Source: DATFNI01 sp963787205
GTDB taxonomy: Bacteria > Bacteroidota > Rhodothermia > Balneolales > DATFMH01
NCBI GenBank assembly: GCA_963787205.1
Contig: CAWBCD010000014.1
Location: forward strand, 124,001-188,000
Reading direction: 5' to 3'
DNA length: 64,000 nt
Numbering within the stretch: the first letter of the stretch is position 1; the number at the start of each line of letters is the position of its first letter. Position numbers and translations under genes: made by a program. This document shows, piece after piece, positions 51,977-61,454 of this stretch. Below the pieces are notes generated by a model. The model was not told the DNA's origin and did no database searches. It saw only the letters and a list, made by a program, of their open reading frames with translations.

Positions 51977-52147
51977 TTACTTAATTTCTTTGTGAAGCGT
52001 ATGTTTACGGAGAACCGGGTTGTACTTGTGTAATTCTACACGTTGCGTAGTTGTACGCCGGTTTTTTGTGGTAACATAACGTGAGGTTCCCGGTGCTTCA
52101 GTACACTCGAGAATAACTTGAATACGGTTTCCTTTGGACTTTGCCAT
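51977..52147 (-). CDS. rpmG: 50S ribosomal protein L33
   Basis: 56 residues: MAKSKGNRIQVILECTEAPG, RYVTTKNRRTTTQRVELHKYNPVL, ending HKEIK. This is the zinc-free type: the four zinc cysteines of the other form are absent (a single cysteine at 15). It lies five bases after rpmB. Confidence 0.95.
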   Translation of the reverse strand: MAKSKGNRIQVILECTEAPGTSRYVTTKNRRTTTQRVELHKYNPVLRKHTLHKEIK

Positions 52148-52152
52148 CGTCT

Positions 52153-52398
52153 TTAAATCTTATTTGTCAGTGTCCCGCGTTTTTTTGCTTCTTGCAAAAC
52201 AGCATGAATACCCTTTTTATTAATCGTTCGCAGGGTCTTGGCCGTTACCTTCAGTGTAACCCAGCGATCTTCCTCAGGGATATAAAATCTTCTCTTCTGG
52301 AGATTTAACTTGAAGACGTGCTTCGTCTTGTTGTTCGATTTTGAGGAACGGTATCCGTTGAGGGACTTTTTAGCCGTGATATCGTCTTTATATGCCAT
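52153..52398 (-). CDS. rpmB: 50S ribosomal protein L28
   Basis: 81 residues. The L28 core KSNNKTKHVFKLNLQKRRFY is followed by RWVTLKVTAKTLRTINKKGI. The N-terminus (MAYKDDITAKKSLNGYRSS) lacks the cysteine pairs of the zinc-type protein, in step with L33. First gene of the operon, with a promoter candidate 38 bases upstream. Confidence 0.95.
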   Translation of the reverse strand: MAYKDDITAKKSLNGYRSSKSNNKTKHVFKLNLQKRRFYIPEEDRWVTLKVTAKTLRTINKKGIHAVLQEAKKRGTLTNKI

Positions 52399-52436
52399 GA
52401 TTGTTTAATTCATTTCATCTGAAATCCACAGAATCA

Positions 52437-52468
52437 TAAATATACTATCAAAAGCTCTAAATAACAAA
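52437..52468 (-). promoter_or_regulatory. Bacteroidota-type promoter candidate for rpmB
   Basis: On the minus strand TTTG (52468-52465), 20 bases, then TATATTTA (52444-52437). This matches the TTTG / TAnnTTTG pattern of the major sigma factor in Bacteroidota except for the last base. Confidence 0.5.
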
Positions 52469-52610
52469 GCAAGAATGCTTGTTAAAATTAATATGTTAAA
52501 CCCGGCAGTTAAAACCGCTCATCATGAGCTATAAAAACAGACGCTATGATGCCTTTAATTTCGCTTGTGCGACCTGATCTTTTCTTTAGGCATAAAATTT
52601 ATCGACCGAC

Positions 52611-52641
52611 TTTGAAATTGTGAGTTTAAAAGGTATTTTTT
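52611..52641 (+). promoter_or_regulatory. Bacteroidota-type promoter candidate for gyrB
   Basis: TTTG (52611-52614), 19 bases, then TATTTTTT (52634-52641). It lies 49 bases before the gyrB start codon, leaving a short leader. Confidence 0.5.
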
Positions 52642-52689
52642 AGCGCCCTTTAATTTTAATAGCCAACCTTTAAGGACGGACAATTATAT

Positions 52690-54630
52690 ATGGCCAATAG
52701 CGATCAAGTATCAAATTACAGAGCTTCAAATATTCAAATTCTGGAGGGACTGGAGGCTGTGCGTAAACGGCCTGCTATGTATATAGGTGATACCGGGTCC
52801 CGTGGACTTCACCACCTTATCAATGAAGTTGTTGATAACTCTATAGACGAAGCGCTTGCCGGTTATTGTGATTCTATTGAGGTAAGAATCTACAAAGATG
52901 GCTCCATCTCTATAAATGATAATGGACGCGGAATTCCGGTTGATGAGCATCCAAAGTTGAAATTACCAGCCCTGGAAGTTGTTTTGACGAGATTACACGC
53001 GGGAGGTAAATTTGACAAAAACTCATATAAAGTTTCCGGAGGACTTCATGGTGTGGGTGTAAGTTGTGTTAATGCACTGGCGAAATATTTTTATGCCGAG
53101 ATTCATCGTGATGGAATCATCTACACGATGGAGTTTGAAAAAGGGAAGACGATAAGCCCTCTTAAAGAAAAAGGTAAAACGGATAAAACCGGGACCTTTA
53201 TTAAATTTTACCCAGACCCTGAAATTTTCACGCAGACCGTCGAGTTCAAGTTTGATATCATCATTGAACGGATGCGTGAACTGGCTTTTCTGAATCCAAA
53301 TATTACCATACACATTATTGATGAACGGGATGAGGATGAAGAAGGCAATATGCTCAAACAGGATTTTCATTATGATGGCGGAGTAATGGACTTTGTGAAG
53401 TACCTGGATGAAAATCGAGAAGCCCTCATGCAGAACCCTATTTATATAACGGGAGAAATGGAAAATGTCCCTGTCGAGGTTGCGATTCAGTACAACAGGA
53501 CGTATTCCGAAAATGTGCATTCATATGTCAATAACATTAACACGCACGAAGGAGGCACCCACGTTTCTGGTTTCCGGCGAGCGCTTACCCGATCTCTTAA
53601 GAGTTATGCCGAACGGAATAACCTGTTAAAGGGCAAAACGTCCGTTAGCGGAGAGGATTTCCGGGAAGGTTTGACAGCGGTCATAAGTATCAAAGTACCT
53701 GAGCCTCAGTTTGAAGGGCAAACCAAAACAAAACTCGGGAATTCGGAAGTTCAGAGTGTTGTCGAGATTGTATTGTATGATAAACTAAATGAATATCTGG
53801 AGCAGAATCCTAAAATAGCAAAAGGAATTCTTGAAAAAGTTATTCTGGCGGCTGAAGCACGAGAAGCTGCAAGAAAGGCTAAGCAATTGGTGCAAAGAAA
53901 GAGTGCACTGGCGGGCGAAGGACTTCCCGGCAAGCTTGCCGACTGCTCGATAAACGATCCGGAACATTGCGAAATTTATCTTGTCGAGGGTGATTCTGCC
54001 GGCGGATCGGCAAAGATGGGCCGTAACCGTAGTTTTCAGGCTATTCTGCCGTTGCGTGGTAAAATTTTGAACGTGGAGAAATCCCGTGTAAGCAAAATCC
54101 TTGAAAATAAAGAAATTAGAGCGATTATTACTGCACTTGGTGTCGGCTTTGCCTATGAGGGTGAGTTTGACATTACAAAACTGAGGTATCATAAGATTAT
54201 CATTATGACCGATGCTGATGTAGACGGATCTCATATTCGTACTCTTCTGCTTACATTTTTCTACCGGTATATGATGCCCATTATTGAAGAAGGGCATGTG
54301 TTTATTGCAACGCCACCTCTTTACCGCATATCATATGGTAAAAATGTTGAATATGCGTGGGATGACGACACACGCGACCGCATCCTTTTCCGTCTGAAAC
54401 GGGATACAAACAACAAGATTGATGTTTCACGATATAAAGGTCTTGGCGAGATGAATCCCAACCAGTTATGGGAAACAACGATGGATCCCGAGACACGGAC
54501 CCTTCAGCAGGTATCGATTGAGAGTGCGGCATCCGCAGACAGATTGTTCTCTGTTCTCATGGGAGACGCGGTCGAACCCAGGCGGGAATTCATCGAACGC
54601 AATGCTAAATATGCCAACCTTGACGTATAA
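52690..54630 (+). CDS. gyrB: DNA gyrase subunit B
   Basis: ATPase subunit of gyrase, 646 residues. GHKL ATPase motifs are LHHLINEVVDNSIDEALAG at about 41-59, INDNGRGIPVDEHP at about 75 and GGLHGVGVSCVNAL at about 117. The TOPRIM metal site is LVEGDSAGGSAKMGRNR at about 432 and TDADVDGSHIRTLLLTFF at about 507. The end KYANLDV is usual. gyrA follows 16 bases later, so both subunits are made from one operon. Confidence 0.98.
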   Translation: MANSDQVSNYRASNIQILEGLEAVRKRPAMYIGDTGSRGLHHLINEVVDNSIDEALAGYCDSIEVRIYKDGSISINDNGRGIPVDEHPKLKLPALEVVLTRLHAGGKFDKNSYKVSGGLHGVGVSCVNALAKYFYAEIHRDGIIYTMEFEKGKTISPLKEKGKTDKTGTFIKFYPDPEIFTQTVEFKFDIIIERMRELAFLNPNITIHIIDERDEDEEGNMLKQDFHYDGGVMDFVKYLDENREALMQNPIYITGEMENVPVEVAIQYNRTYSENVHSYVNNINTHEGGTHVSGFRRALTRSLKSYAERNNLLKGKTSVSGEDFREGLTAVISIKVPEPQFEGQTKTKLGNSEVQSVVEIVLYDKLNEYLEQNPKIAKGILEKVILAAEAREAARKAKQLVQRKSALAGEGLPGKLADCSINDPEHCEIYLVEGDSAGGSAKMGRNRSFQAILPLRGKILNVEKSRVSKILENKEIRAIITALGVGFAYEGEFDITKLRYHKIIIMTDADVDGSHIRTLLLTFFYRYMMPIIEEGHVFIATPPLYRISYGKNVEYAWDDDTRDRILFRLKRDTNNKIDVSRYKGLGEMNPNQLWETTMDPETRTLQQVSIESAASADRLFSVLMGDAVEPRREFIERNAKYANLDV

Positions 54631-54646
54631 CAACTGACCTCCTTTT

Positions 54647-57199
54647 ATGGCTACTGAAAAGATTATCCAGGTTTCTATTGAAGATGAAATGCAGTCGTCG
54701 TACATCGATTATTCGATGTCCGTTATTGTGGCTCGTGCTCTTCCTGATGTTAGAGATGGTTTAAAACCGGTTCACCGCCGTGCATTGTACGGGATGAATG
54801 AACTTGGGATGTTGCATAATCGTCCCTATAAAAAGAGTGCGCGTATTGTTGGTGAGGTGCTTGGAAAGTACCACCCGCATGGCGATAGTGCTGTGTATGA
54901 CACCATTGTCCGTATGGTGCAGGATTTCTCACTAAGATATCCTCTTGTCGATGGACAGGGCAACTTCGGCTCGGTTGACGGTGATTCTGCTGCGGCTATG
55001 CGATATACCGAGGTTCGAATGAACCGTATTGCCGAGGAGATGATGTCCGACATCAACAAGAATACTGTTGACTTTCAACCTAATTTCGATGATTCGCTGA
55101 CCGAACCGACGGTATTACCGGGAAAACTTCCAAATCTTCTGTTAAATGGATCATCCGGTATCGCAGTAGGTATGGCTACCAACATGGCGCCGCATAATCT
55201 GCGAGAAGTTGTCGATGGTATCATTGCCTATATTGAAAATCCTGAAATTGAGACAAAAGAGTTAATGAAGCTCATAACGGCGCCTGATTTTCCTACGGGC
55301 GGTATCATATATGGCTACGAAGGTGTAAAGGATGCCTATGAAACCGGTAGGGGTAAAATTACACTTCGTGCCCGGGCAAATACCGAAGAACTTAGAGGAA
55401 ACAGAGAACAGATTGTCGTTACGGAACTTCCGTATCAGGTCAATAAGGCGTTACTCATACAAAAGATCGCTGAACTCGTTCAAAACGACAAACTGAATGA
55501 TGTAGCGGATGTGCGTGATGAATCTGACCGTGACGGCATGCGAATGGTCATTATTCTGAAACGTGGTGCCGTTGCCAGTGTAGTGCTTAATCAGCTCTAC
55601 AAGTACACCCAAATGCAACAAACTTTCGGTGTAATCAATCTAGCTCTGGTAAAGGGCCGCCCGAAAGTAATGGGAATCAAAGAGTTAATACGGCATTATG
55701 TTAATCACCGGATTGAAGTGATCATCCGGAGAACGCTTTATGATTTAGATCAAGCTGAGGCAAGGGCCCATATACTGGAAGGACTTAAAATCGCTCTTGA
55801 TAATCTTGATGAAGTAATAAGGACAATTCGGGCATCGAGCAATGTTCCTGAGGCTAATGAGCAACTGCGGCGCAAGTTTAAACTTACCGATATTCAGGCT
55901 AAGGCTATTCTTGATATGCGTCTCCAGAAACTCACAGCACTTGAACGTGATAAGATTGATCTTGAATACCGTGATATTATCGATCAGATTAAAGAATACA
56001 GACGAATCCTTTCCAATCGCAGCGCACAAACTGATATCATTAAAGAAGAATTACTTGATCTGAAGAAGAGGTATGGCGATGCACGCCGAACGCAAATCAT
56101 TTATTCCGCCGAAGATTTTGATATCGAAGATATGATAGCTGATGAAGATGTGGTTGTTACCATATCTAATACGGGCTATATAAAACGTACACCGGTCAGT
56201 GGATATCGTCGACAACGGAGAGGTGGTGTTGGCATGAAGGGTGCGAGTACCCGGGATGATGAATATGTCGAACATCTATTTGTGGCCACGAATCACAATT
56301 ATATTCTATTCTTTACTGAAAAGGGTAAGTGCTATTGGTTGAAGGTGTATGAAATTCCGGAGGGATCCAGAACAAGCAGGGGACGAGCTATCGTTAACCT
56401 TATTCAGATGGATAAAGATGATAGTATAAAAACCTTTGTTCCCGTCAAGTCGCTGGATGATGAAGAATACATCAAGACTCACTATATCATTATGGCAACC
56501 CGCAAGGGAACGGTAAAGAAAACATTACTGGATGCATATAGTCGGCCACGTCGGGATGGTATCATTGCTATCAATATAAATGACGACGATACCTTGCTCG
56601 GTGCCAGTCTTACAGATGGTAACAGTACTGTTTTACTTGGAGTTAAGACAGGACGTGCCATTCGATTTAATGAAAGTGATGTTCGTGATATGGGCCGAAA
56701 TACGACCGGAGTCAGAGGGATTCAGATTAATCCCAAGAAGGATGAAGTTGTTGGCATGGTCGTTGTTAGGAACACGCATGAGGCAACCGTACTGGCTATC
56801 TCCGAAAAAGGTTACGGAAAGAGGAGTCAGGTAGATGATTACCGCGAGCAATCAAGAGGTGGTAAGGGTGTGATAACATTGAAGATAACGCCTAAAACCG
56901 GTAACCTTATTGCTCTGAAAGAGGTGTCGGATAAGGATGATTTAATGATCATCACTGAAAATGGTAAAATCATCAGGATGCATTGTAAGGATATCCGTTC
57001 GATGGGTCGTAATACCCAAGGGGTTCGAATCATGCGTCTCAATGCAGATGATCATATTGCTGCTGTTACCCGTGTGGTTAAAGACGATGAAGACGATGAT
57101 GAAGAAGTTTCAAAAGCACCTGATGATATAAATGCTGATAAGGATGTTGATACGCCTGAAGAAAGCAATAATACAGGTGAATTGCCATTTGAGGAATAA
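54647..57199 (+). CDS. gyrA: DNA gyrase subunit A
   Basis: DNA-cleaving subunit of gyrase, 850 residues. The catalytic tyrosine lies in AAMRYTEVRM at about residue 120. The quinolone-determining region reads GKYHPHGDSAVYDT at about 76-89, with the resistance-relevant position as serine (HGDSAV). The GyrA box QRRGGVGMKG at about 520 in the C-terminal DNA-wrapping domain identifies gyrase rather than topoisomerase IV. The tail is acidic (about 811-850). Confidence 0.98.
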   Translation: MATEKIIQVSIEDEMQSSYIDYSMSVIVARALPDVRDGLKPVHRRALYGMNELGMLHNRPYKKSARIVGEVLGKYHPHGDSAVYDTIVRMVQDFSLRYPLVDGQGNFGSVDGDSAAAMRYTEVRMNRIAEEMMSDINKNTVDFQPNFDDSLTEPTVLPGKLPNLLLNGSSGIAVGMATNMAPHNLREVVDGIIAYIENPEIETKELMKLITAPDFPTGGIIYGYEGVKDAYETGRGKITLRARANTEELRGNREQIVVTELPYQVNKALLIQKIAELVQNDKLNDVADVRDESDRDGMRMVIILKRGAVASVVLNQLYKYTQMQQTFGVINLALVKGRPKVMGIKELIRHYVNHRIEVIIRRTLYDLDQAEARAHILEGLKIALDNLDEVIRTIRASSNVPEANEQLRRKFKLTDIQAKAILDMRLQKLTALERDKIDLEYRDIIDQIKEYRRILSNRSAQTDIIKEELLDLKKRYGDARRTQIIYSAEDFDIEDMIADEDVVVTISNTGYIKRTPVSGYRRQRRGGVGMKGASTRDDEYVEHLFVATNHNYILFFTEKGKCYWLKVYEIPEGSRTSRGRAIVNLIQMDKDDSIKTFVPVKSLDDEEYIKTHYIIMATRKGTVKKTLLDAYSRPRRDGIIAININDDDTLLGASLTDGNSTVLLGVKTGRAIRFNESDVRDMGRNTTGVRGIQINPKKDEVVGMVVVRNTHEATVLAISEKGYGKRSQVDDYREQSRGGKGVITLKITPKTGNLIALKEVSDKDDLMIITENGKIIRMHCKDIRSMGRNTQGVRIMRLNADDHIAAVTRVVKDDEDDDEEVSKAPDDINADKDVDTPEESNNTGELPFEE

Positions 57200-57220
57200 G
57201 GCAAATAAGATAAATATTCA

Positions 57221-57259
57221 AAAACCCGGTGTTCTTAATATTAGGTACCGGGTTTTTTT
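57221..57259. terminator. Bidirectional terminator between gyrA and the WYL regulator
   Basis: Stem AAAACCCGGT / ACCGGGTTTT (57221-57230 and 57247-57256) with a T run on the plus strand and A run on the other side. It separates the convergent genes and touches the stop codon of the WYL gene. Confidence 0.85.
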
Positions 57260-58193
57260 ATATCTGGGATAATTTGACCAGTAGTTCCTTTCTCTTAGCT
57301 TTTAAAATCTCGGGACGAATGATTCTGATTTTATCGGTATACCTGATAAGCCATTCATTGATGAAATCCAGGTTATCAAAGCTGAAGTATACCTTTTTTC
57401 CTCCCATAGCATCTGTTATGCTTTGAACCTTGGCCGGCAGATTTTGTATGAATTCTTCGACGGATAAATCAGAAACAAAGACCTCTATCGTTTGCGCGTG
57501 CCCATCCAGATGATATAAGAGTTGCTCGTTTGAATAACTATCTTCTGACTTGAATGCCTCATTTATCACGGCGACATTACTCATTCGGTTTAGACGGAAG
57601 TTTCGCGGTGCATTTCGTAGATGACAATATCCAATTACATTCCAGTGATCTGTATAGTGTACCATCAGGTAAGGGTCCATTTTTCTTTCCGATGACTCAC
57701 CCACACTTCCGGAATGATATTTGAATTGAATAGGTCGCCTTTCTGCTATGGCATTGTAAATGGCAAACCAGTTACCACCTTTTTTCTTATCGATCTTATT
57801 CACATAGTTGGGATCAATAATAGTTTTATCTGAGACGCCCTGCATGAATTCTTTTAATTCTGCCGGCAGCATGTTATTGATTTTCAGTTCTACATCTTTT
57901 GCATCGGCGACAAGTGTTTTATCAATCTGAGATTTAACAAAGGAGAGTCCGACAATGACAGTTCCCAATTCTCTTGGTGTAAACATCAGAGGTGGAATTG
58001 TGTATCCTCTCATGATGCCATAGCCTTGATCCCGGTCCCAGGTGATCGGCACATTTATTTCATTTAAAATCCGCATATCGCGGAAAACAGTCCGGCGGCT
58101 TACACTGAAATACTCTGCTATTTTATCTACACTCATTTTTTTGTTCGATTGAAGCAGCAACATAAGCTTCATCCGGCGCTCATTACTTTTCAT
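57258..58193 (-). CDS. HTH and WYL domain-containing transcriptional regulator
   Basis: A 311-residue regulator. The N-terminal HTH is at about 5-60 (ERRMKLMLLLQSNKKMSVDKIAEYFSVSRRTVFRDMRIL). The WYL domain is at about 140-215 (IYNAIAERRPIQFKYHSGS, YLMVHYTDHWNVIGYCHLRN), and a C-terminal WCX extension follows. WYL proteins sense nucleic acid ligands or small molecules and often control DNA-damage or defence genes; no such target is adjacent. Start at 58193 (MKSNERR) leaves eight bases after rsmG. Confidence 0.9.
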   Translation of the reverse strand: MKSNERRMKLMLLLQSNKKMSVDKIAEYFSVSRRTVFRDMRILNEINVPITWDRDQGYGIMRGYTIPPLMFTPRELGTVIVGLSFVKSQIDKTLVADAKDVELKINNMLPAELKEFMQGVSDKTIIDPNYVNKIDKKKGGNWFAIYNAIAERRPIQFKYHSGSVGESSERKMDPYLMVHYTDHWNVIGYCHLRNAPRNFRLNRMSNVAVINEAFKSEDSYSNEQLLYHLDGHAQTIEVFVSDLSVEEFIQNLPAKVQSITDAMGGKKVYFSFDNLDFINEWLIRYTDKIRIIRPEILKAKRKELLVKLSQI

Positions 58194-58201
58194 AAAAATC
58201 T

Positions 58202-58849
58202 TTATATACGGTGTATATTGAGCATTACTTTTCCTTGATAGAAGGGGTGGTCTGTTCCTGCTCCAAGTTCGAAACATTCCACAGAAACAGGATAGGGAAT
58301 ATTCTTTAATTCCTTCCTAAAATCGTCCCCTTTAAGCAAAATCAAGCTTTTCCAATTCCCGCTATGTATATCCATGAGAAGGTCAGGTAGCTTAAATGCG
58401 TGTTTGCTTACAATACAATCTACCCCTGGATTCCTGATAGGATATTCAGAGATCGGATAGTTAACTATATAACTGTTGGTAATACCTAATTCTCTCTTCA
58501 AGTGAGATAGAACGGTTGTTTTTTTGCTTGATATATCATTTAAAAATATTTTTTTGTCGTCAAAGCAGAGGGTTAATGGAATTCCCGGAAGGCCGCCGCC
58601 GCTACCGGCATCTAATATTATCTGTGATTGCGTAAATTCTGTCAGAAGTGATGGAAATAACGAGTGGCGGACGTGTTCACGAAGAATTTGGAGGGTTACG
58701 TTTCTGGAAACGAGATTTACGGATCTGTTCCACCACATCAGTCGTAATATATAAGCCTCTAGAACGGGATGGAATTGATCGATGAGTACATCAATTTTTT
58801 GAAATGTTTCACGTGAAACATTGTGATAACTTAGAATCGGATTCGGCAT
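58202..58849 (-). CDS. rsmG: 16S rRNA (guanine-527-N7) methyltransferase
   Basis: 215 residues. SAM motif ILDAGSGGGLPGIPLTL is at about 71-87, and the family segments LMWWNRSVNLVSR and VDCIVSKHAFKLPDL are visible. Codons for NVSRETF (residues 10-16) coincide with a parS site, so the coding sequence does double duty. It follows mnmG after 18 bases. Confidence 0.95.
   Translation of the reverse strand: MPNPILSYHNVSRETFQKIDVLIDQFHPVLEAYILRLMWWNRSVNLVSRNVTLQILREHVRHSLFPSLLTEFTQSQIILDAGSGGGLPGIPLTLCFDDKKIFLNDISSKKTTVLSHLKRELGITNSYIVNYPISEYPIRNPGVDCIVSKHAFKLPDLLMDIHSGNWKSLILLKGDDFRKELKNIPYPVSVECFELGAGTDHPFYQGKVMLNIHRI
58805..58820. promoter_or_regulatory. parS: parS centromere site 1 (inside rsmG)
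   Basis: TGTTTCACGTGAAACA, a perfect 16-bp palindrome identical to the consensus bound by ParB (Spo0J) in many bacteria. Confidence 0.9.
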
Positions 58850-58851
58850 AA

Positions 58852-58867
58852 TGTTTCACGTGAAACA
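58852..58867. promoter_or_regulatory. parS: parS centromere site 2 (mnmG-rsmG spacer)
   Basis: Second perfect TGTTTCACGTGAAACA, 47 bp from the first; the symmetry extends outwards to TAATG...CATTA. It fills almost all of the 18-base spacer between mnmG and rsmG. Confidence 0.9.
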
Positions 58868-60754
58868 TTAATTCTTAAGATAAACCATTAATACGGCAAC
58901 ATCGCTGGGACTGACCCCGCTGATTCTTCCTGCCTGGCCAATTGTTTCAGGCTGTATTAACTCTAATTTTTGCTTTCCCTCTGCAGAAAGGCTCTTAATT
59001 GAATCGTAATTGATGGAATTAGGAATTTTCATCATCTCTTGCTTCTCCATTTCTCTGGCCATTTCAAATTCCTTTTTAATATATCCGGAATACTTGACCT
59101 GGATTTCAGCTTGCTCCAGTACGAGTGGATCTTTAGTTATTTCGTTTAGCTTTAACTTGAGTTCCTCGTCTCCTTTCAAGGTGTCGACTAGTTTTACCTG
59201 GGGACGAGTTAGGATGTTTGGTAGTTTGATGCCATGCTTAAGTGGAGATGTACCAAGATTTTCCAGGATGGGATCATAAATTTTCGGCTGTGCCGTGTAT
59301 TGTTCGACAAAATTCAACACTTCATTGAGCTGTGCTTGTTTGTTTTTGACCTTGTTGTAGCGTTCATCGGAAGCGAGACCAATTTTGTATCCCAGTTCGG
59401 TTAGTCTCAGATCTGCATTGTCCTGGCGCAAAAGAATGCGATGTTCTGCCCTTGAAGTAAACATGCGATATGGCTCTTTGGTGCCTTTGCTTACAAGGTC
59501 ATCGATGAGAACCCCGATATACGCTTCAGATCGCTTAAGGACGAAAGGTTCATCCCCCTGGATTTTACGAGCAGCATTAATCCCAGCCATAAGCCCTTGG
59601 CATGCAGCCTCTTCGTATCCAGTTGTCCCGTTTATTTGTCCTGCAAAGAACAGCCCGGAAGTCAGTTTAGTTTCGAGGTTGCGCTTGATTTGATGTGGCG
59701 GGAAAAAATCATATTCAATAGCATATCCGGGTCTGATCATAACCGCATCTTCAAATCCGGGAATAGTCCGGAGTGCTTTGTACTGCACGTCTTCCGGCAA
59801 ACTCGTGGAGAACCCGTTGAGATACATTTCATAAGTATTCCATCCTTCGGGTTCCAGAAAAAGTTGATGACGATCCCTTTGTGCAAATCGATTGATTTTA
59901 TCTTCAATACTGGGACAGTATCTTGGACCCACCGATTTGATTCTGCCGTTGAACATGGGGCTGCGATCAAAACCGGAACGCAGAACATCGTGGACTTTAG
60001 TTGCCGTGTAACCAATCCAGCAATTCAGTTGTCTTTTGGCAGTCGGCAGGGATTCAGTAATGAAAGAAAAGGGTTGGGGATTTTTATCTCCGTATTGAAC
60101 GTCCAGCTTATCATAATTAACAGATCTTCCATCAATACGTGGAGGTGTGCCGGTCTTCAGGCGTCCGGATTCAAACCCGATATCTTCCAGGCATGCGGTA
60201 ATACCTGTCGAGGCTCTCTCTCCGGATCGGCCGCCACCGAAGTTGGTATCACCAATGTGAATAAGACCATTCAGGAAAGTGCCGGAGGTCAGGATTACCG
60301 TATCCGAATAGATGACCTGTCCTGTTTGCGTTTTCACACCTATGACTTCTTTACTGTCATTGATCAGGATCGATACAACACTATCCTGGCGGAAAGTAAG
60401 GTTCTCAATCCGCTCCAGTTCTTTCCGCATTGTCAGGCTATACAGTACACGGTCACATTGAGCACGCGGGCTCCACATAGCAGGTCCCTTACTCAGGTTA
60501 AGCATTCTGAATTGAACACTGGCCTGATCGGTAACAAGTCCGCTGACACCGCCAAGTGCATCAATCTCCCGAACGATCTGACCTTTGGCGACACCACCCA
60601 TAGCCGGGTTACACGACATCTGTGCGATGGCATGCAGGTTCATGGTGATTAGCAGAGTCTTGTTGCCCATATGCGCCGCGGCTGCGGCCGCCTCACTGCC
60701 AGCATGGCCCGCTCCCACGACAATTGTATCATATTTTGGATAAATACTATCCAT
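58868..60754 (-). CDS. mnmG: tRNA uridine 5-carboxymethylaminomethyl modification enzyme MnmG (GidA)
   Basis: FAD protein of 628 residues that, with MnmE, modifies the wobble uridine of several tRNAs. FAD motif TIVVGAGHAGSEAAAAAAHMG lies at about 10-28, then NPAMGGVAKGQIVREIDALGG, LKTGTPPRID, EGWNTYEMYLNG and the C-terminal GRISGVSPSDVAVLMVYLKN. Complete. It heads an mnmG-rsmG operon, an order often found near the replication origin. A 351-codon open frame on the opposite strand is a shadow. Confidence 0.97.
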   Translation of the reverse strand: MDSIYPKYDTIVVGAGHAGSEAAAAAAHMGNKTLLITMNLHAIAQMSCNPAMGGVAKGQIVREIDALGGVSGLVTDQASVQFRMLNLSKGPAMWSPRAQCDRVLYSLTMRKELERIENLTFRQDSVVSILINDSKEVIGVKTQTGQVIYSDTVILTSGTFLNGLIHIGDTNFGGGRSGERASTGITACLEDIGFESGRLKTGTPPRIDGRSVNYDKLDVQYGDKNPQPFSFITESLPTAKRQLNCWIGYTATKVHDVLRSGFDRSPMFNGRIKSVGPRYCPSIEDKINRFAQRDRHQLFLEPEGWNTYEMYLNGFSTSLPEDVQYKALRTIPGFEDAVMIRPGYAIEYDFFPPHQIKRNLETKLTSGLFFAGQINGTTGYEEAACQGLMAGINAARKIQGDEPFVLKRSEAYIGVLIDDLVSKGTKEPYRMFTSRAEHRILLRQDNADLRLTELGYKIGLASDERYNKVKNKQAQLNEVLNFVEQYTAQPKIYDPILENLGTSPLKHGIKLPNILTRPQVKLVDTLKGDEELKLKLNEITKDPLVLEQAEIQVKYSGYIKKEFEMAREMEKQEMMKIPNSINYDSIKSLSAEGKQKLELIQPETIGQAGRISGVSPSDVAVLMVYLKN

Positions 60755-61070
60755 TAATATATTGTTTTTATTAGGTTTATATAGTCTATAATCGCCTTGA
60801 ATTACCTGGATATAGAAAAGGTAACCTCAAATATAAGAAAAACGCCGCACTAGAAACGATAACGGGCTAAGTGTATTAAGATTGGACTATGTAACCTGTT
60901 TTATCAGGCTATAGTATAGGGCATTATTCGCCAAAATTATTACAGAGACATATCAGGAATAAGATGAGAGGTAAGTCATCGTTCCAGAAAACAGGTGTAA
61001 ACAATAAAATGGATTTCTGAAAATTTTCCGCCTTTAAACAAGAGAGTATATACAGTAATCAACAGGCAGA
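60755..61070. other. Upstream region of mnmG, no gene recognised
   Basis: AT-rich sequence holding the mnmG promoter. Because the parS sites suggest the origin is near, I looked for DnaA boxes (TTATCCACA and its complement) here and found no exact copy. Confidence 0.4.
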
Positions 61071-61072
61071 CA

Positions 61073-61109
61073 TGAAAAAAGCCTTGATTAAATAACAATC
61101 AAGGCTTTT
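61073..61109 (-). terminator. Rho-independent terminator after tRNA-Asp
   Basis: Stem GCCTTGATT / AATCAAGGC (61081-61089 and 61097-61105), followed on the minus strand by a T run (the A run at 61075-61080). It lies 11 bases past the tRNA 3' end. Confidence 0.85.
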
Positions 61110-61115
61110 AACCAG

Positions 61116-61189
61116 CGATCCGGATGGGACTCGAACCCACGACCTCCTGCGTGACAGGCAGGCGTTCTAACCAACTGAACTACCGGACC
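61116..61189 (-). tRNA. tRNA-Asp (anticodon GTC)
   Basis: On the minus strand: acceptor GGTCCGG pairs with CCGGATC (one G-T wobble), D-arm AGTTCAGTTGGTTAGAACG, anticodon stem CCTGC/GCAGG around the loop CTGTCAC with anticodon GTC, and T-arm GTGGGTTCGAGTCCCAT. Discriminator base G; CCA is not encoded. Confidence 0.96.
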
Positions 61190-61454
61190 AGCGAGATTCC
61201 AAATATACGATACATCCATTCGCATTGTCAATTCCTATATTTAAAAACGATGCTTTGTCACAGTTTCGTTTCCATGATGCTGTTACATTAGAAATGTTAT
61301 AAGAAAGACCTTTAGCTGTGAAATTCTTCTAATGCAATAGGTTGGAAAGTTCTGAGGGTTATATATTCGCATATAGATATAGAGAACGCATCACGTAGGG
61401 GTATTTGATGTCATATATCTAAAGGGGCAGTAACCTAAAAGGGGTAATAAAAAT

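Noticed and set aside
59597..60652. 351-codon open frame opposite mnmG
   Set aside because: Shadow of mnmG; no domain, signal or ribosome binding site.
60755..61454. Replication origin near the parS sites
   Set aside because: No exact DnaA boxes or clustered near-matches were found by eye; origin is probably outside the window.
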